Assembly: GCA_003532515.1 (NCBI GenBank)
Contig: DOEX01000234.1
Location: 1 to 6,202, forward strand
DNA length: 6,202 bases
Direction: 5' to 3'
From: Anaerolineaceae bacterium
GTDB lineage: Bacteria > Chloroflexota > Anaerolineae > Anaerolineales > Anaerolineaceae
Below, one piece after another: positions 1 through 5,232 of the stretch. Each line of letters begins with the position of its first letter. Position 1 is the first letter of the stretch. Both the position numbers and the translations under genes were made by a program. Under the pieces are notes generated by a model. The model saw only the letters and a list, made by a program, of their open reading frames with translations, had not been told where the DNA came from and did not search any database.

Positions 1-13
1 TGTTGAAGTGATA

Positions 14-95
14 GGTGTTGAAGTGTTTACCCCTGCGGGGCACAGGAAGGTGTTGAGGTGTTTACCCCTGCGGGGCACAGGAAGGTGTAGAGGTG
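14..95. repeat. 35-bp tandem repeat carrying a small palindrome
   Basis: Two full 35-bp units (14-48 and 49-83) differ at one base, and a partial third unit follows (84-95); a partial unit also opens the window at 1-10. Each unit contains the 19-base sequence TACCCCTGCGGGGCACAGG (28-46 and 63-81), whose CCCC and GGGG can pair over a three-base loop. A looser relative, beginning TACCC and ending GGGGGCACA, lies at 117-140. The array may continue to the left of the window. Confidence 0.9.
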
Positions 96-235
96 CTAGG
101 ATTTATTTGTTTCAGGTACCCTTTCCCTTGCGGGGGCACATCGATTCAATTCGAATCATCGAATTGAATCTCGAAAACAAATCGAAACAATTCATTTGGG
201 GTCTGGGGAGTCGGAATTTAATCTCAATGAGTGAT

Positions 236-305
236 ATGACATGTCTTGACTTGACTTGACATGACATGTCTTGACTTGACATGACTTGACTTGACTTGAC
301 TTGAG
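236..305. repeat. Pentanucleotide tandem array (TTGAC type)
   Basis: Fourteen consecutive 5-base units, mostly TTGAC with ATGAC and ATGTC variants and a final TTGAG, run without interruption for 70 bases. No convincing gene crosses it. Because 5 is not a multiple of 3, changes in unit number would shift any reading frame, which also argues against coding use. The units resemble a -35 element (TTGAC), but I see no paired -10 that would justify calling a promoter. Confidence 0.9.
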
Positions 306-599
306 AATACAAGCCAAAATGGGGACATGATTTGGAGCCTGGTTCAAATGCAGTTGTTAAGATACAGATTGATAAGATCAATTATAGAATATTTGTTCTA
401 TTTTGTCAAGATGATTAGTTTAGAGATTTGAGATTTGAGGATTGAATGACCCGTCCTGAAATAGGTTTACAGTTATTATTAGGTTTGAAGTGAAATATTA
501 GCCGTTTTGAAAAGTTTTTAGGCAAAAATTGATGAAATTTTGCTGTAACGAGTGGATTGGAAGTTTTGGAGAGTTGTTTTTTTCTGAAACGTTTAAAGG
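306..599. other. AT-rich stretch without a supported gene
   Basis: No reading frame here has a credible start, ribosome site or recognisable protein. It lies downstream of the last minus-strand gene, so it may contain the operon's end. It holds a short heptamer array (418-445) and an AT-rich hairpin (522-543, arms GCAAAAATT and AAATTTTGC) that lacks a following U tract on the minus strand. I see nothing else in it. Confidence 0.6.
418..445. repeat. Short heptamer array (GATTTGA type)
   Basis: Two exact GATTTGA units (425-431, 432-438) are followed by GGATTGA (439-445) and preceded by the looser GTTTAGA (418-424). This is the same kind of 7-bp array seen beside the orphan genes in the operon, but here no orphan gene is adjacent. 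It could be the remnant of a lost module, or chance low complexity. Confidence 0.5.
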
Positions 600-1526
600 T
601 TATTGGTGGAGGAGTCTGTAGCCATATTTGCGCCAGTGATCAAAAAGTGAGCAGGGTTGATTGTGAATTATTGCTCTTAGTGCGGGTGATGGGAAAAGCG
701 AGGAGAAAAGTAGTTTGGGCAAGTTACTGAGATCATCAATCAGGGCGAGCCGCAGGAGGAATGCTGTGCGCCAGGGCTTGGCTTTGTGAGGTTGATACCT
801 TGCATCGAAATATGATTTTATCAGGCGATATTGGACGCTTTTTCTTGAAGCTTTGGATTGGAATGTCACAGGCAGTGTGATATTGAATTCTTCCTTAAAA
901 GTTTTCGCGACCCAGTGCACCATATTTTGCAAACCCCATTCTTTTGCCTTCTGCGCAACATAATCCCAGTCCATTTCAACGCTGTATTTATCCACTAACC
1001 TTTCGATATCTTTGTACATGTGAAATTGAGTATTGAAGATGCCATGATTGAAAAGGTGCAAACATAAATGCAAAAATGTGACCTCCGGAGAAAAACGCTT
1101 GAGTGACAACCCGGTGGAGTCGAGATATGGCTGGGCTGTGTGCCAAACTTCATCCAGCTCTATTGGAAAAGCAGGATGCCACCAGGCGAGCTGTAAAATA
1201 TGGGTGTGCAGGTCGATGTGGACGCCAACTTGATGAGAAAAGGTGATTTCGAGTGGGATGATGCCTTTGGTATCACGCTTAACAATAAAACCCTGCTCCT
1301 CCATAACCCGAAAAGTTTCGGCGTAATCAGCAGGGTTTATTAAGATATCAACATCTGTAAAGGGACGCAATGCTGGGTCGGGATAGAGATCCGGGATGAA
1401 GGACCAGCCCTTGAAGATGATGAACTCAATTTGGTTTTGCTTAAGTGATGCAAAGAGTAGTGTGAGGTGGTGTTTGTAGAGCAGGTAATGGGCGATGGTT
1501 TGGTGTTTATTAGTTGTTGAGTTCAT
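600..1526 (-). CDS. NTP_transf_5-type nucleotidyltransferase family protein
   Basis: 308 residues with the layout of the uncharacterised nucleotidyltransferase family (Pfam NTP_transf_5). FKG (38-40), then LYPDPALRPFTDVDIL (47-62), supplies the paired acidic residues D58 and D60 expected to bind metal, and HID at 103-105 offers a third acid, D105. The rest is mostly helical, with no signal peptide or clear membrane segment, so a cytoplasmic protein is likely. Members of this family often sit in polysaccharide or peptide-modification clusters; the substrate is unknown. It is the last gene of this minus-strand run. Its ATG (1524-1526) lies inside an 8-bp repeat array, and no good Shine-Dalgarno sequence precedes it, so the start is less secure than the others; there is no strong downstream alternative before the conserved core. 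Family call fairly sure, function unknown. Confidence 0.8.
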   Translation of the reverse strand: MNSTTNKHQTIAHYLLYKHHLTLLFASLKQNQIEFIIFKGWSFIPDLYPDPALRPFTDVDILINPADYAETFRVMEEQGFIVKRDTKGIIPLEITFSHQVGVHIDLHTHILQLAWWHPAFPIELDEVWHTAQPYLDSTGLSLKRFSPEVTFLHLCLHLFNHGIFNTQFHMYKDIERLVDKYSVEMDWDYVAQKAKEWGLQNMVHWVAKTFKEEFNITLPVTFQSKASRKSVQYRLIKSYFDARYQPHKAKPWRTAFLLRLALIDDLSNLPKLLFSSLFPSPALRAIIHNQPCSLFDHWRKYGYRLLHQ

Positions 1527-1541
1527 GAGTTCTTAAGTTTG
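1510..1541. repeat. Left octamer array of module 1 (TRAGTTCA type)
   Basis: Read on the plus strand this is four degenerate 8-base units, roughly TTAGTTGT, TGAGTTCA, TGAGTTCT and TAAGTTTG. The core GAGTTCATGAGTTC (1519-1532) is the reverse complement of GAACTCATGAACTC, and so pairs with the array at 2083-2120 on the other side of the four-helix-bundle gene. The start codon of the NTP_transf_5 gene (1524-1526) is formed by this array. Confidence 0.8.
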
Positions 1542-1621
1542 AAATATTAATGAAGCCAAGGTAAATTTTATCATTTTGTATTCATAAACTAATTATCTTA
1601 TCAACTAATCTACTTTCTAGC

Positions 1622-2005
1622 TTATGAAATCTTTTGTACTTCGAGCTTTTTATTAAGCGAGTTTATCATTTTTGTGATTTGGGTAGCTTCTGATATCAGG
1701 TAATCATATTTTTCTACAGTTATCCAATTTCGTAACATGAATAACTCAATCATTGTCATGGTTTCAAATAGAGAACCCCTGGCAATCATTAAGAAATGTT
1801 TGAATTCTTTTATGGAGTAGCGACCTTTTCCTTCAGCGATGTTCATTGGTACCGACATAGATGCTGCTTCGATTTGATCGATAAGCCTAAAGTGTTTTTT
1901 ATCGGTCACGAGGTTTTCGGTCATTTCAATAATTGTACTTGCAAATTCAAGGCTTTTTTGCCAAACAAGTAGGCCTCTATATCCAAGTGTTGTTGATTCT
2001 TTCAT
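1622..2005 (-). CDS. Four-helix-bundle protein (S23 / 23S rRNA intervening-sequence type)
   Basis: 127 residues, the usual family length. Family signatures are VWQKSLEFA (14-22), SVPMNIAEGKGR (51-62), then KEFKHFL (66-72) and ARGSLFETMT (75-84). Predicted helices are about 10-32, 36-57, 64-92 and 97-122. Relatives were first seen in intervening sequences of 23S rRNA genes; the fold is shared with Avd, the accessory protein of diversity-generating retroelements, which forms a pentameric ring. The role of stand-alone copies is unknown. AGAGG (complement of 2011-2015) five bases before the ATG fixes the start. It lies between a sugar aminotransferase and an NTP_transf_5 gene, in the same orientation but without any pathway link, and is enclosed by octamer arrays. 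It is about 60% identical by eye over residues 9-94 to the broken copy at 4844-5215, and unlike that copy it is intact. Confidence 0.93.
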   Translation of the reverse strand: MKESTTLGYRGLLVWQKSLEFASTIIEMTENLVTDKKHFRLIDQIEAASMSVPMNIAEGKGRYSIKEFKHFLMIARGSLFETMTMIELFMLRNWITVEKYDYLISEATQITKMINSLNKKLEVQKIS

Positions 2006-2016
2006 GTGTACCTCTT

Positions 2017-2120
2017 TTTAGTTGTTTAGTTGTTCCCCTCGGAAACTGACCTCGGGGACTTCGTAAGTTGTTAAGGGCTATTGAACTCATGAACTTATGA
2101 ACTCATGAACTTATGAACTA
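2017..2120. repeat. Right octamer arrays of module 1, direct then inverted
   Basis: On the plus strand TTTAGTTG occurs twice (2017-2032) and a TAAGTTGTTAAG segment at 2064-2075; between them sits a GC-rich hairpin. From 2083 the polarity flips: GAACTCAT, GAACTTAT, GAACTCAT, GAACTTAT and GAACTA run to 2120. The inverted part overlaps the last codons and the TAA stop (2111-2113) of the aminotransferase gene. Confidence 0.85.
2032..2059. repeat. GC-rich hairpin interrupting the octamer array
   Basis: CCCC at 2035-2038 pairs with GGGG at 2054-2057, extended by GT/AC on the outside, and CCTCGG occurs twice directly (2037-2042 and 2050-2055). The GC content contrasts with the AT-rich octamers on both sides. 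No U tract follows on either strand, so a rho-independent terminator is unlikely. Confidence 0.5.
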
Positions 2121-3256
2121 TTTTTCGCTGCTTTCAATGCTAACGGGACTTGCTTCACTAAATAGTCAATCTGCTCGTCGGTCATGGTGGGGTAGAGCGG
2201 CAGGGTGACTTCGCGGGGAGCGATGGATTCGGTGATGGGGAGATGGTGGGGTCCGGGGAAGTGCTCGCGGTAGTAGCTGAAGGTGTGGATAGGTGGATAG
2301 TGGATGCTGGTCTGGATGCCATGCTCCTTCATATAATCCTGGAAGGCTTTGCGATGGCTGCCCTCCGGTAAAAGTACGGGTGATATATGGCAAGCTGAAA
2401 CCCCAGGGTGGCCTGCGAAGGGAATCCCCAACTCGGCTGGCATCTTCTCGCGGTAAGTGGCGACGATTTCCCGGCGGCGCTGGTTATTGGCAGGTAGCTT
2501 CTTCAGCTGCTCGATGCCCAAGGCTGCCCGGATTTCGTCGATGCGGTAGTTGTATCCCAATTCGACCACATCATAGCTATACGCATGGCCGGCGTGGCGG
2601 TCGTAGGTCAGAGTGGTCATACCATGCGACCGCAGGAGTTTAAGTTTTGCTGCAATCTCATCCGAGTTGGTGGTGAGCATGCCGCCCTCCCCGGTTGCCA
2701 GGTTCTTGTTGGAGAAGAAGGAGAAACAGCCAATCTCACCCCAGGTGCCGAGCGCTTTCCCGTCCAGTGTTGCACCGGGACAATGCGCGGCGTCCTCTAT
2801 TACGGACAGGTTATGACGCTGGGCAATCTCCATGATGGCTGGCATATCGCAGGGGTAGCCGGCGTAGTGCATGACGATGATGGCTTTGGTGTGCGGGGTG
2901 ATGCAAGATTCGATGGAAGCTGGCGAAATGGTGAGATCATTCGGACTAACCACATCAGCGAAGACAACTTTTGCGCCGGTGTAGAGGACGGCGTTGGCAG
3001 TGGCGACGAAGGTCAGCGAGGGGACGATGACTTCATCACCAGGGCCGATACCGAGGGCAACGCAGGCCAGGTGTAATGCTTCGGTGGCGTTGGAGACGCT
3101 CAGGCAGTGTGGGCTGCCGGTCATCGCAGCGAAATCCTGCTCGAATTGGGCGGTAACGCTGCCCATAGTGAGCCATTTTGACCTTAATACTGAAACAACG
3201 GCATTTTCTTCATTTTGGTCATAATTTAGGTCTGCTAGAGGAATTATCCAATTCAT
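2111..3256 (-). CDS. DegT/DnrJ/EryC1/StrS-family sugar aminotransferase
   Basis: 381 residues, full length for this PLP-dependent family, which transfers an amino group (usually from glutamate) to a keto-sugar nucleotide in the cytoplasm. SNATEAL (55-61) lies in the cofactor phosphate region, IEDAAH (153-158) carries D155 that contacts the PLP ring nitrogen, and SNKN (182-185) gives K184 as the Schiff-base lysine in the FSFFSNKNLATGEGGM block. GYNYR (234-238) and TSIHYPPIH (316-324) are further family marks. The start is supported by AGGAG (complement of 3266-3270) upstream of the ATG. Together with the upstream 4,6-dehydratase it would make an amino-deoxy sugar nucleotide; whether the amine goes to C3 or C4 cannot be told. 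The last codons and the stop lie inside the octamer array of module 1. Function class secure, substrate unknown. Confidence 0.95.
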   Translation of the reverse strand: MNWIIPLADLNYDQNEENAVVSVLRSKWLTMGSVTAQFEQDFAAMTGSPHCLSVSNATEALHLACVALGIGPGDEVIVPSLTFVATANAVLYTGAKVVFADVVSPNDLTISPASIESCITPHTKAIIVMHYAGYPCDMPAIMEIAQRHNLSVIEDAAHCPGATLDGKALGTWGEIGCFSFFSNKNLATGEGGMLTTNSDEIAAKLKLLRSHGMTTLTYDRHAGHAYSYDVVELGYNYRIDEIRAALGIEQLKKLPANNQRRREIVATYREKMPAELGIPFAGHPGVSACHISPVLLPEGSHRKAFQDYMKEHGIQTSIHYPPIHTFSYYREHFPGPHHLPITESIAPREVTLPLYPTMTDEQIDYLVKQVPLALKAAKNSS

Positions 3257-3272
3257 GATGAGTTACTCCTGG

Positions 3273-3471
3273 GTTTAAAGATTGAACCGCGATACCCTAA
3301 AGGGCACAGGCGACGCAAAGACGCGAAGGTTTAAAGGTTAGGTCTTGGGTTAATTGGGTAAAGTTATTATATCGGTGGTTATGGTTACTGGAAATTAAAA
3401 ATTGAGTCTGAAGATTAATGGTTTTCTTTCTCTCAACTTTAATTTCTTTGCGCCTTTGCGGCTTTGCGGTT
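3273..3471. repeat. Long direct repeat, copy 1 (199 bp)
   Basis: It matches 3888-4068 along its whole length with only a few base changes, apart from an extra 18 bases at 3293-3310. The ends are imperfect inverted arrays of the octamer NCGCRAAG: ACGCAAAG and ACGCGAAG at the left, and CTTTGCGC, CTTTGCGG, CTTTGCGG at the right. The middle (about 3330-3442) is unique AT-rich sequence without a reading frame. Confidence 0.95.
3293..3310. repeat. 18-bp palindromic insert within repeat copy 1
   Basis: TACCCTAAAGGGCACAGG is present here and absent from the otherwise matching position in copy 2 (after CCGCGA, about 3907-3908). Removing it restores alignment with one mismatch. It shares TACCC, a short spacer and GGGCACAGG with the two 19-base sequences at 28-46 and 63-81. 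Confidence 0.85.
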
Positions 3472-3474
3472 TAA

Positions 3475-3858
3475 TTATTTTAGGTGGTTGTTGACTTTTC
3501 TCTTTATTCCATTTTTCATCAATCCAACTTTCCAATTTAGCAAGAAGCCTAATGAGCAACCACGAAGTTTGAGGTAGGTGATTAATTGTGCTTCGTGAAC
3601 AGGTAGAATGTGGTCTACTGTTTTGTTTTCTATGATGATGCTATCTTCAACAAGCATGTCAATTCTGTATCCCTGGTCGAAGGTGATTTCTTTGTATTGA
3701 AATGGTTGTTTGAGTTCTGTTTCTACTTTGTATCCCAGTTGTCTGAGTTCATATGCAAGACATGTTTGATAAACCGATTCAAGTAATCCAGGACCGAGGG
3801 CTTTATGAATTTGAATGGCGGAATTAATGATGTCTGAAGCGATTTTTTCGATGTCCAT
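3475..3858 (-). CDS. GxxExxY protein (PDDEXK_3 family)
   Basis: 127 residues from the ATG at 3856-3858, where AAGGAA provides a ribosome site; the frame is open further upstream to 3915 but that part lies in the long repeat. The naming motif is GLLESVY (24-30: G24, E27, Y30). RIDMLV (65-70) with D67 and IIIENK (74-79) with E77 and K79 form the D...ExK core of the PD-(D/E)XK nuclease superfamily, and HEAQLITYL (88-96) follows as in the family. The fold is nuclease-like, but no activity or biological role is established that I know of. It is unrelated to the sugar genes around it and is enclosed by 181- and 199-bp direct repeats with octamer ends. All core residues are present, so it looks intact. 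An alternative view, a regulatory or antitoxin-like role, has no support in the sequence. Confidence 0.92.
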   Translation of the reverse strand: MDIEKIASDIINSAIQIHKALGPGLLESVYQTCLAYELRQLGYKVETELKQPFQYKEITFDQGYRIDMLVEDSIIIENKTVDHILPVHEAQLITYLKLRGCSLGFLLNWKVGLMKNGIKRKVNNHLK

Positions 3859-3887
3859 GATGTTCCTTATTTGTGAGTGGTTATGGT

Positions 3888-4068
3888 GTTTAAAGATTGA
3901 ACCGCGAAGACGCAAAGACGCGAAGGTTTAAAGGTTAGGTCTTGGGTTAATTGGGTAAAGTTATTATATCGGTGGTTATGGTTATTGAAAATTAAAGATT
4001 GAGTCTGAAGATTAATGGTTTTCTTTCTCTCAACTTTAATTTCTTTGCGCCTTTGCGGCTTTGCGGTT
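3888..4068. repeat. Long direct repeat, copy 2 (181 bp)
   Basis: This copy lies between the GxxExxY gene and the nucleotidyltransferase. Its left end reads CCGCGAAG, ACGCAAAG, ACGCGAAG and its right end CTTTGCGC, CTTTGCGG, CTTTGCGG, so the two ends are imperfect inverted octamer arrays about 115 bases apart. In the shared centre it differs from copy 1 at three positions (TATTGAA versus TACTGGA, and one A/G further on). The first base of the nucleotidyltransferase stop codon is its last base. Confidence 0.95.
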
Positions 4069-4787
4069 CATTTTTTAACTTCGTTGGGGAGGAAGAGATT
4101 GCGCATGGAGTCGAAGTCCTCCACCGCTTGTTCGTAGTCTTGTGGGTGGCCGAGGTCCTGCCAGTAGCCGTCGTAGGGAAAGCCCACCACCTTCTCCCCG
4201 GCAGCCAGCAGCTTCTTCACCAGGTCGGGGAAGTCGAGGTATTGGCCTTTTGGGATGTAGTCGAGCACATGCGGCTCAAAGACGTAAAGCCCCATACTGA
4301 CGTTGTAATCGATGGTCGGTTTTTCGATGTACCCGGTGACCTGACAACAGTCATCCATCTCAATCACGCCTAAGTCAATTTTTACAGCACGCTGGTGCAT
4401 GGCAATGGTGCAAATGCCGCCCATTTCTTTGTGGAAGCGAATCAGTTCGTCGATCGGGAGCAGGGAGAGCACATCGCCATTCGCTACCAAGAAGGTATCT
4501 GTCAGATGGGTAATGCTGGCTAGCGGACCAGCGGTGCCCAGCGGGGTGTCTTCGTAGGCGTATCGGATATCGAGGTCGTATTGCGAGCCATCCTGAAAGA
4601 AGGCACGCATCAAGCCGGCCATGTGCCCTACGGTAAGGGTGACATGGTTGATGCCAGCTGCTTTCATTTGGTGCAGCAGGATCTCGAGAATGGTTTTATC
4701 GCCAATGGGCATCATTGGCTTGGGAAAAACACGGGTATAGGGGGCGAGGCGAGTGCCCTTACCGCCGGCGAGAATTACTGAGTGCAT
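4068..4787 (-). CDS. Sugar-1-phosphate nucleotidyltransferase
   Basis: 239 residues with the NTP_transferase fold of RmlA/GlmU-like pyrophosphorylases, which join a sugar-1-phosphate to an NTP in the cytoplasm. LAGGKGTRL (6-14) is the nucleotide-binding signature, with K23 in FPKPMMPIG (21-29). NGD (103-105) gives the metal-binding D105, EKP is at 155-157, and YWQDLGHPQDY (208-218) gives the second acidic site D211. There is no C-terminal acyltransferase or beta-helix domain, so this is the short form. GGAG (complement of 4795-4798) precedes the ATG at suitable spacing. As the activating enzyme it would feed the LegB-like dehydratase encoded upstream. Whether it uses GTP, CTP, UTP or dTTP, and which sugar, is not readable. 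The gene sits between modules 2 and 3, touching both. Confidence 0.92.
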   Translation of the reverse strand: MHSVILAGGKGTRLAPYTRVFPKPMMPIGDKTILEILLHQMKAAGINHVTLTVGHMAGLMRAFFQDGSQYDLDIRYAYEDTPLGTAGPLASITHLTDTFLVANGDVLSLLPIDELIRFHKEMGGICTIAMHQRAVKIDLGVIEMDDCCQVTGYIEKPTIDYNVSMGLYVFEPHVLDYIPKGQYLDFPDLVKKLLAAGEKVVGFPYDGYWQDLGHPQDYEQAVEDFDSMRNLFLPNEVKK

Positions 4788-4800
4788 GGTAAACTCCGTT

Positions 4801-4835
4801 CTAGCAGGTAGCTAGTAGCTGGTAGCTGGTAGCTA
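4801..4835. repeat. Left heptamer array of module 3 (GTAGCTG)
   Basis: Five contiguous 7-base units: CTAGCAG, GTAGCTA, GTAGCTG, GTAGCTG, GTAGCTA. They have the same polarity as the array at 5233-5267 on the other side of the four-helix-bundle remnant. The array ends 8 bases from the stop codon of that remnant. Confidence 0.9.
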
Positions 4836-4843
4836 AAGATTTA

Positions 4844-5215
4844 TTACGATTTTATGCTATTTTTAAGGGTGTTGAGCATTTTGGCTATTTCATTACTCAG
4901 GTTATCTAGTTTTATAAAGTTATCTTCTGGGATCCAATTTCTCATTTTAAATAATTCTAACAATGTCATGGTTTCATATTAAGAACCTCGTGCAACTGTA
5001 AGAAAGTAACTAAATTCTTTCTGGGATGATCTCCCCCTACCTTCTGCGATATTCATTGGGACAGAAGTAGCCGAGGCTTCTAATTGCTCAACTAGGCGGA
5101 AATGTTTTCGTTCAGTATCTAATCGCTCTGTCAGGTTTATGACTTCATTAGCAAAAATCATGCTTTTTTGCCATATGAATAATTTTTTGTATGATGAGGG
5201 TTGAGTGCTTTCCAT
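4844..5215 (-). pseudogene. Four-helix-bundle protein gene with an internal TAA stop
   Basis: The frame encodes 78 residues from the ATG at 5213-5215, then TAA at 4979-4981, then 44 more residues in the same frame to a second TAA at 4844-4846. Across the stop the family pattern continues: ARGS before it and YETMT, ELF and MRNW after it. The intact relative at 1622-2005 has a leucine codon (CTA) at this position, residue 79 in both, so one base change (for example TTA to TAA) explains the break. The front part keeps IWQKSM (14-19) and SVPMNIAEGRGR (51-62). AAGGAA upstream of the ATG is a usable ribosome site, so a 78-residue product lacking the last one and a half helices could still be made. 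Reading through the stop, or a sequencing error, are the alternatives. It is enclosed by GTAGCTG heptamer arrays. Confidence 0.88.
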
Positions 5216-5232
5216 GATGATTTCCTTTTTGA

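Larger units (their letters stand above)
1510..2120 (-). mobile_element. Module 1: four-helix-bundle gene between octamer arrays
   Basis: A 611-bp block fills the whole gap between the aminotransferase and the NTP_transf_5 gene. It consists of a left octamer array, the four-helix-bundle gene 1622-2005, a direct octamer array and an inverted octamer array. Its outer arrays overlap the stop codon of the upstream gene and the start codon of the downstream gene. There is no transposase and no target-site duplication I can identify, so mobility is inferred from the layout, which is repeated with a different repeat sequence at 4801-5309. Confidence 0.45.
3273..4068 (-). mobile_element. Module 2: GxxExxY gene between long direct repeats
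   Basis: A 796-bp block made of repeat copy 1, the GxxExxY gene and repeat copy 2. It begins just outside the ribosome site of the aminotransferase gene (AGGAG, 3266-3270) and ends on the first base of the nucleotidyltransferase stop codon (4068-4070). Without it the two genes would be about 16 bases apart. No transposase is encoded, and mobility is an inference from the repeats and the exact fit in the gap. Confidence 0.5.

Noticed and set aside
236..305. CRISPR array
   Set aside because: Units are 5 bases with no spacers, and no cas gene is present; the same applies to the 7-8 bp arrays elsewhere.
8..381. Open frames on both strands across the left-end repeats (8-259 plus, 112-381 minus)
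   Set aside because: They run through tandem repeats, lack ribosome sites and show no recognisable protein pattern.
447..471. End of an insertion sequence (segment starting TGACCCGTCCTGAAATAGG)
   Set aside because: It has the look of an IS terminus, but there is no transposase, no matching second end and no target duplication in the window.
522..543. Rho-independent terminator for the operon
   Set aside because: The hairpin is AT-rich with a mismatch and no U tract follows on the minus strand.
1622..2005. 23S rRNA intervening sequence or diversity-generating retroelement Avd
   Set aside because: No rRNA flanks the gene, and no reverse transcriptase, template repeat or variable repeat is present.
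2293..3224. Several plus-strand open frames opposite the aminotransferase
   Set aside because: They are antisense shadows of a gene with strong family motifs and have no recognisable content of their own.
3475..3915. Longer GxxExxY protein starting at 3915
   Set aside because: The extra 19 residues are encoded by the long repeat, and the ATG at 3858 has a good ribosome site and matches the family's usual N-terminus.
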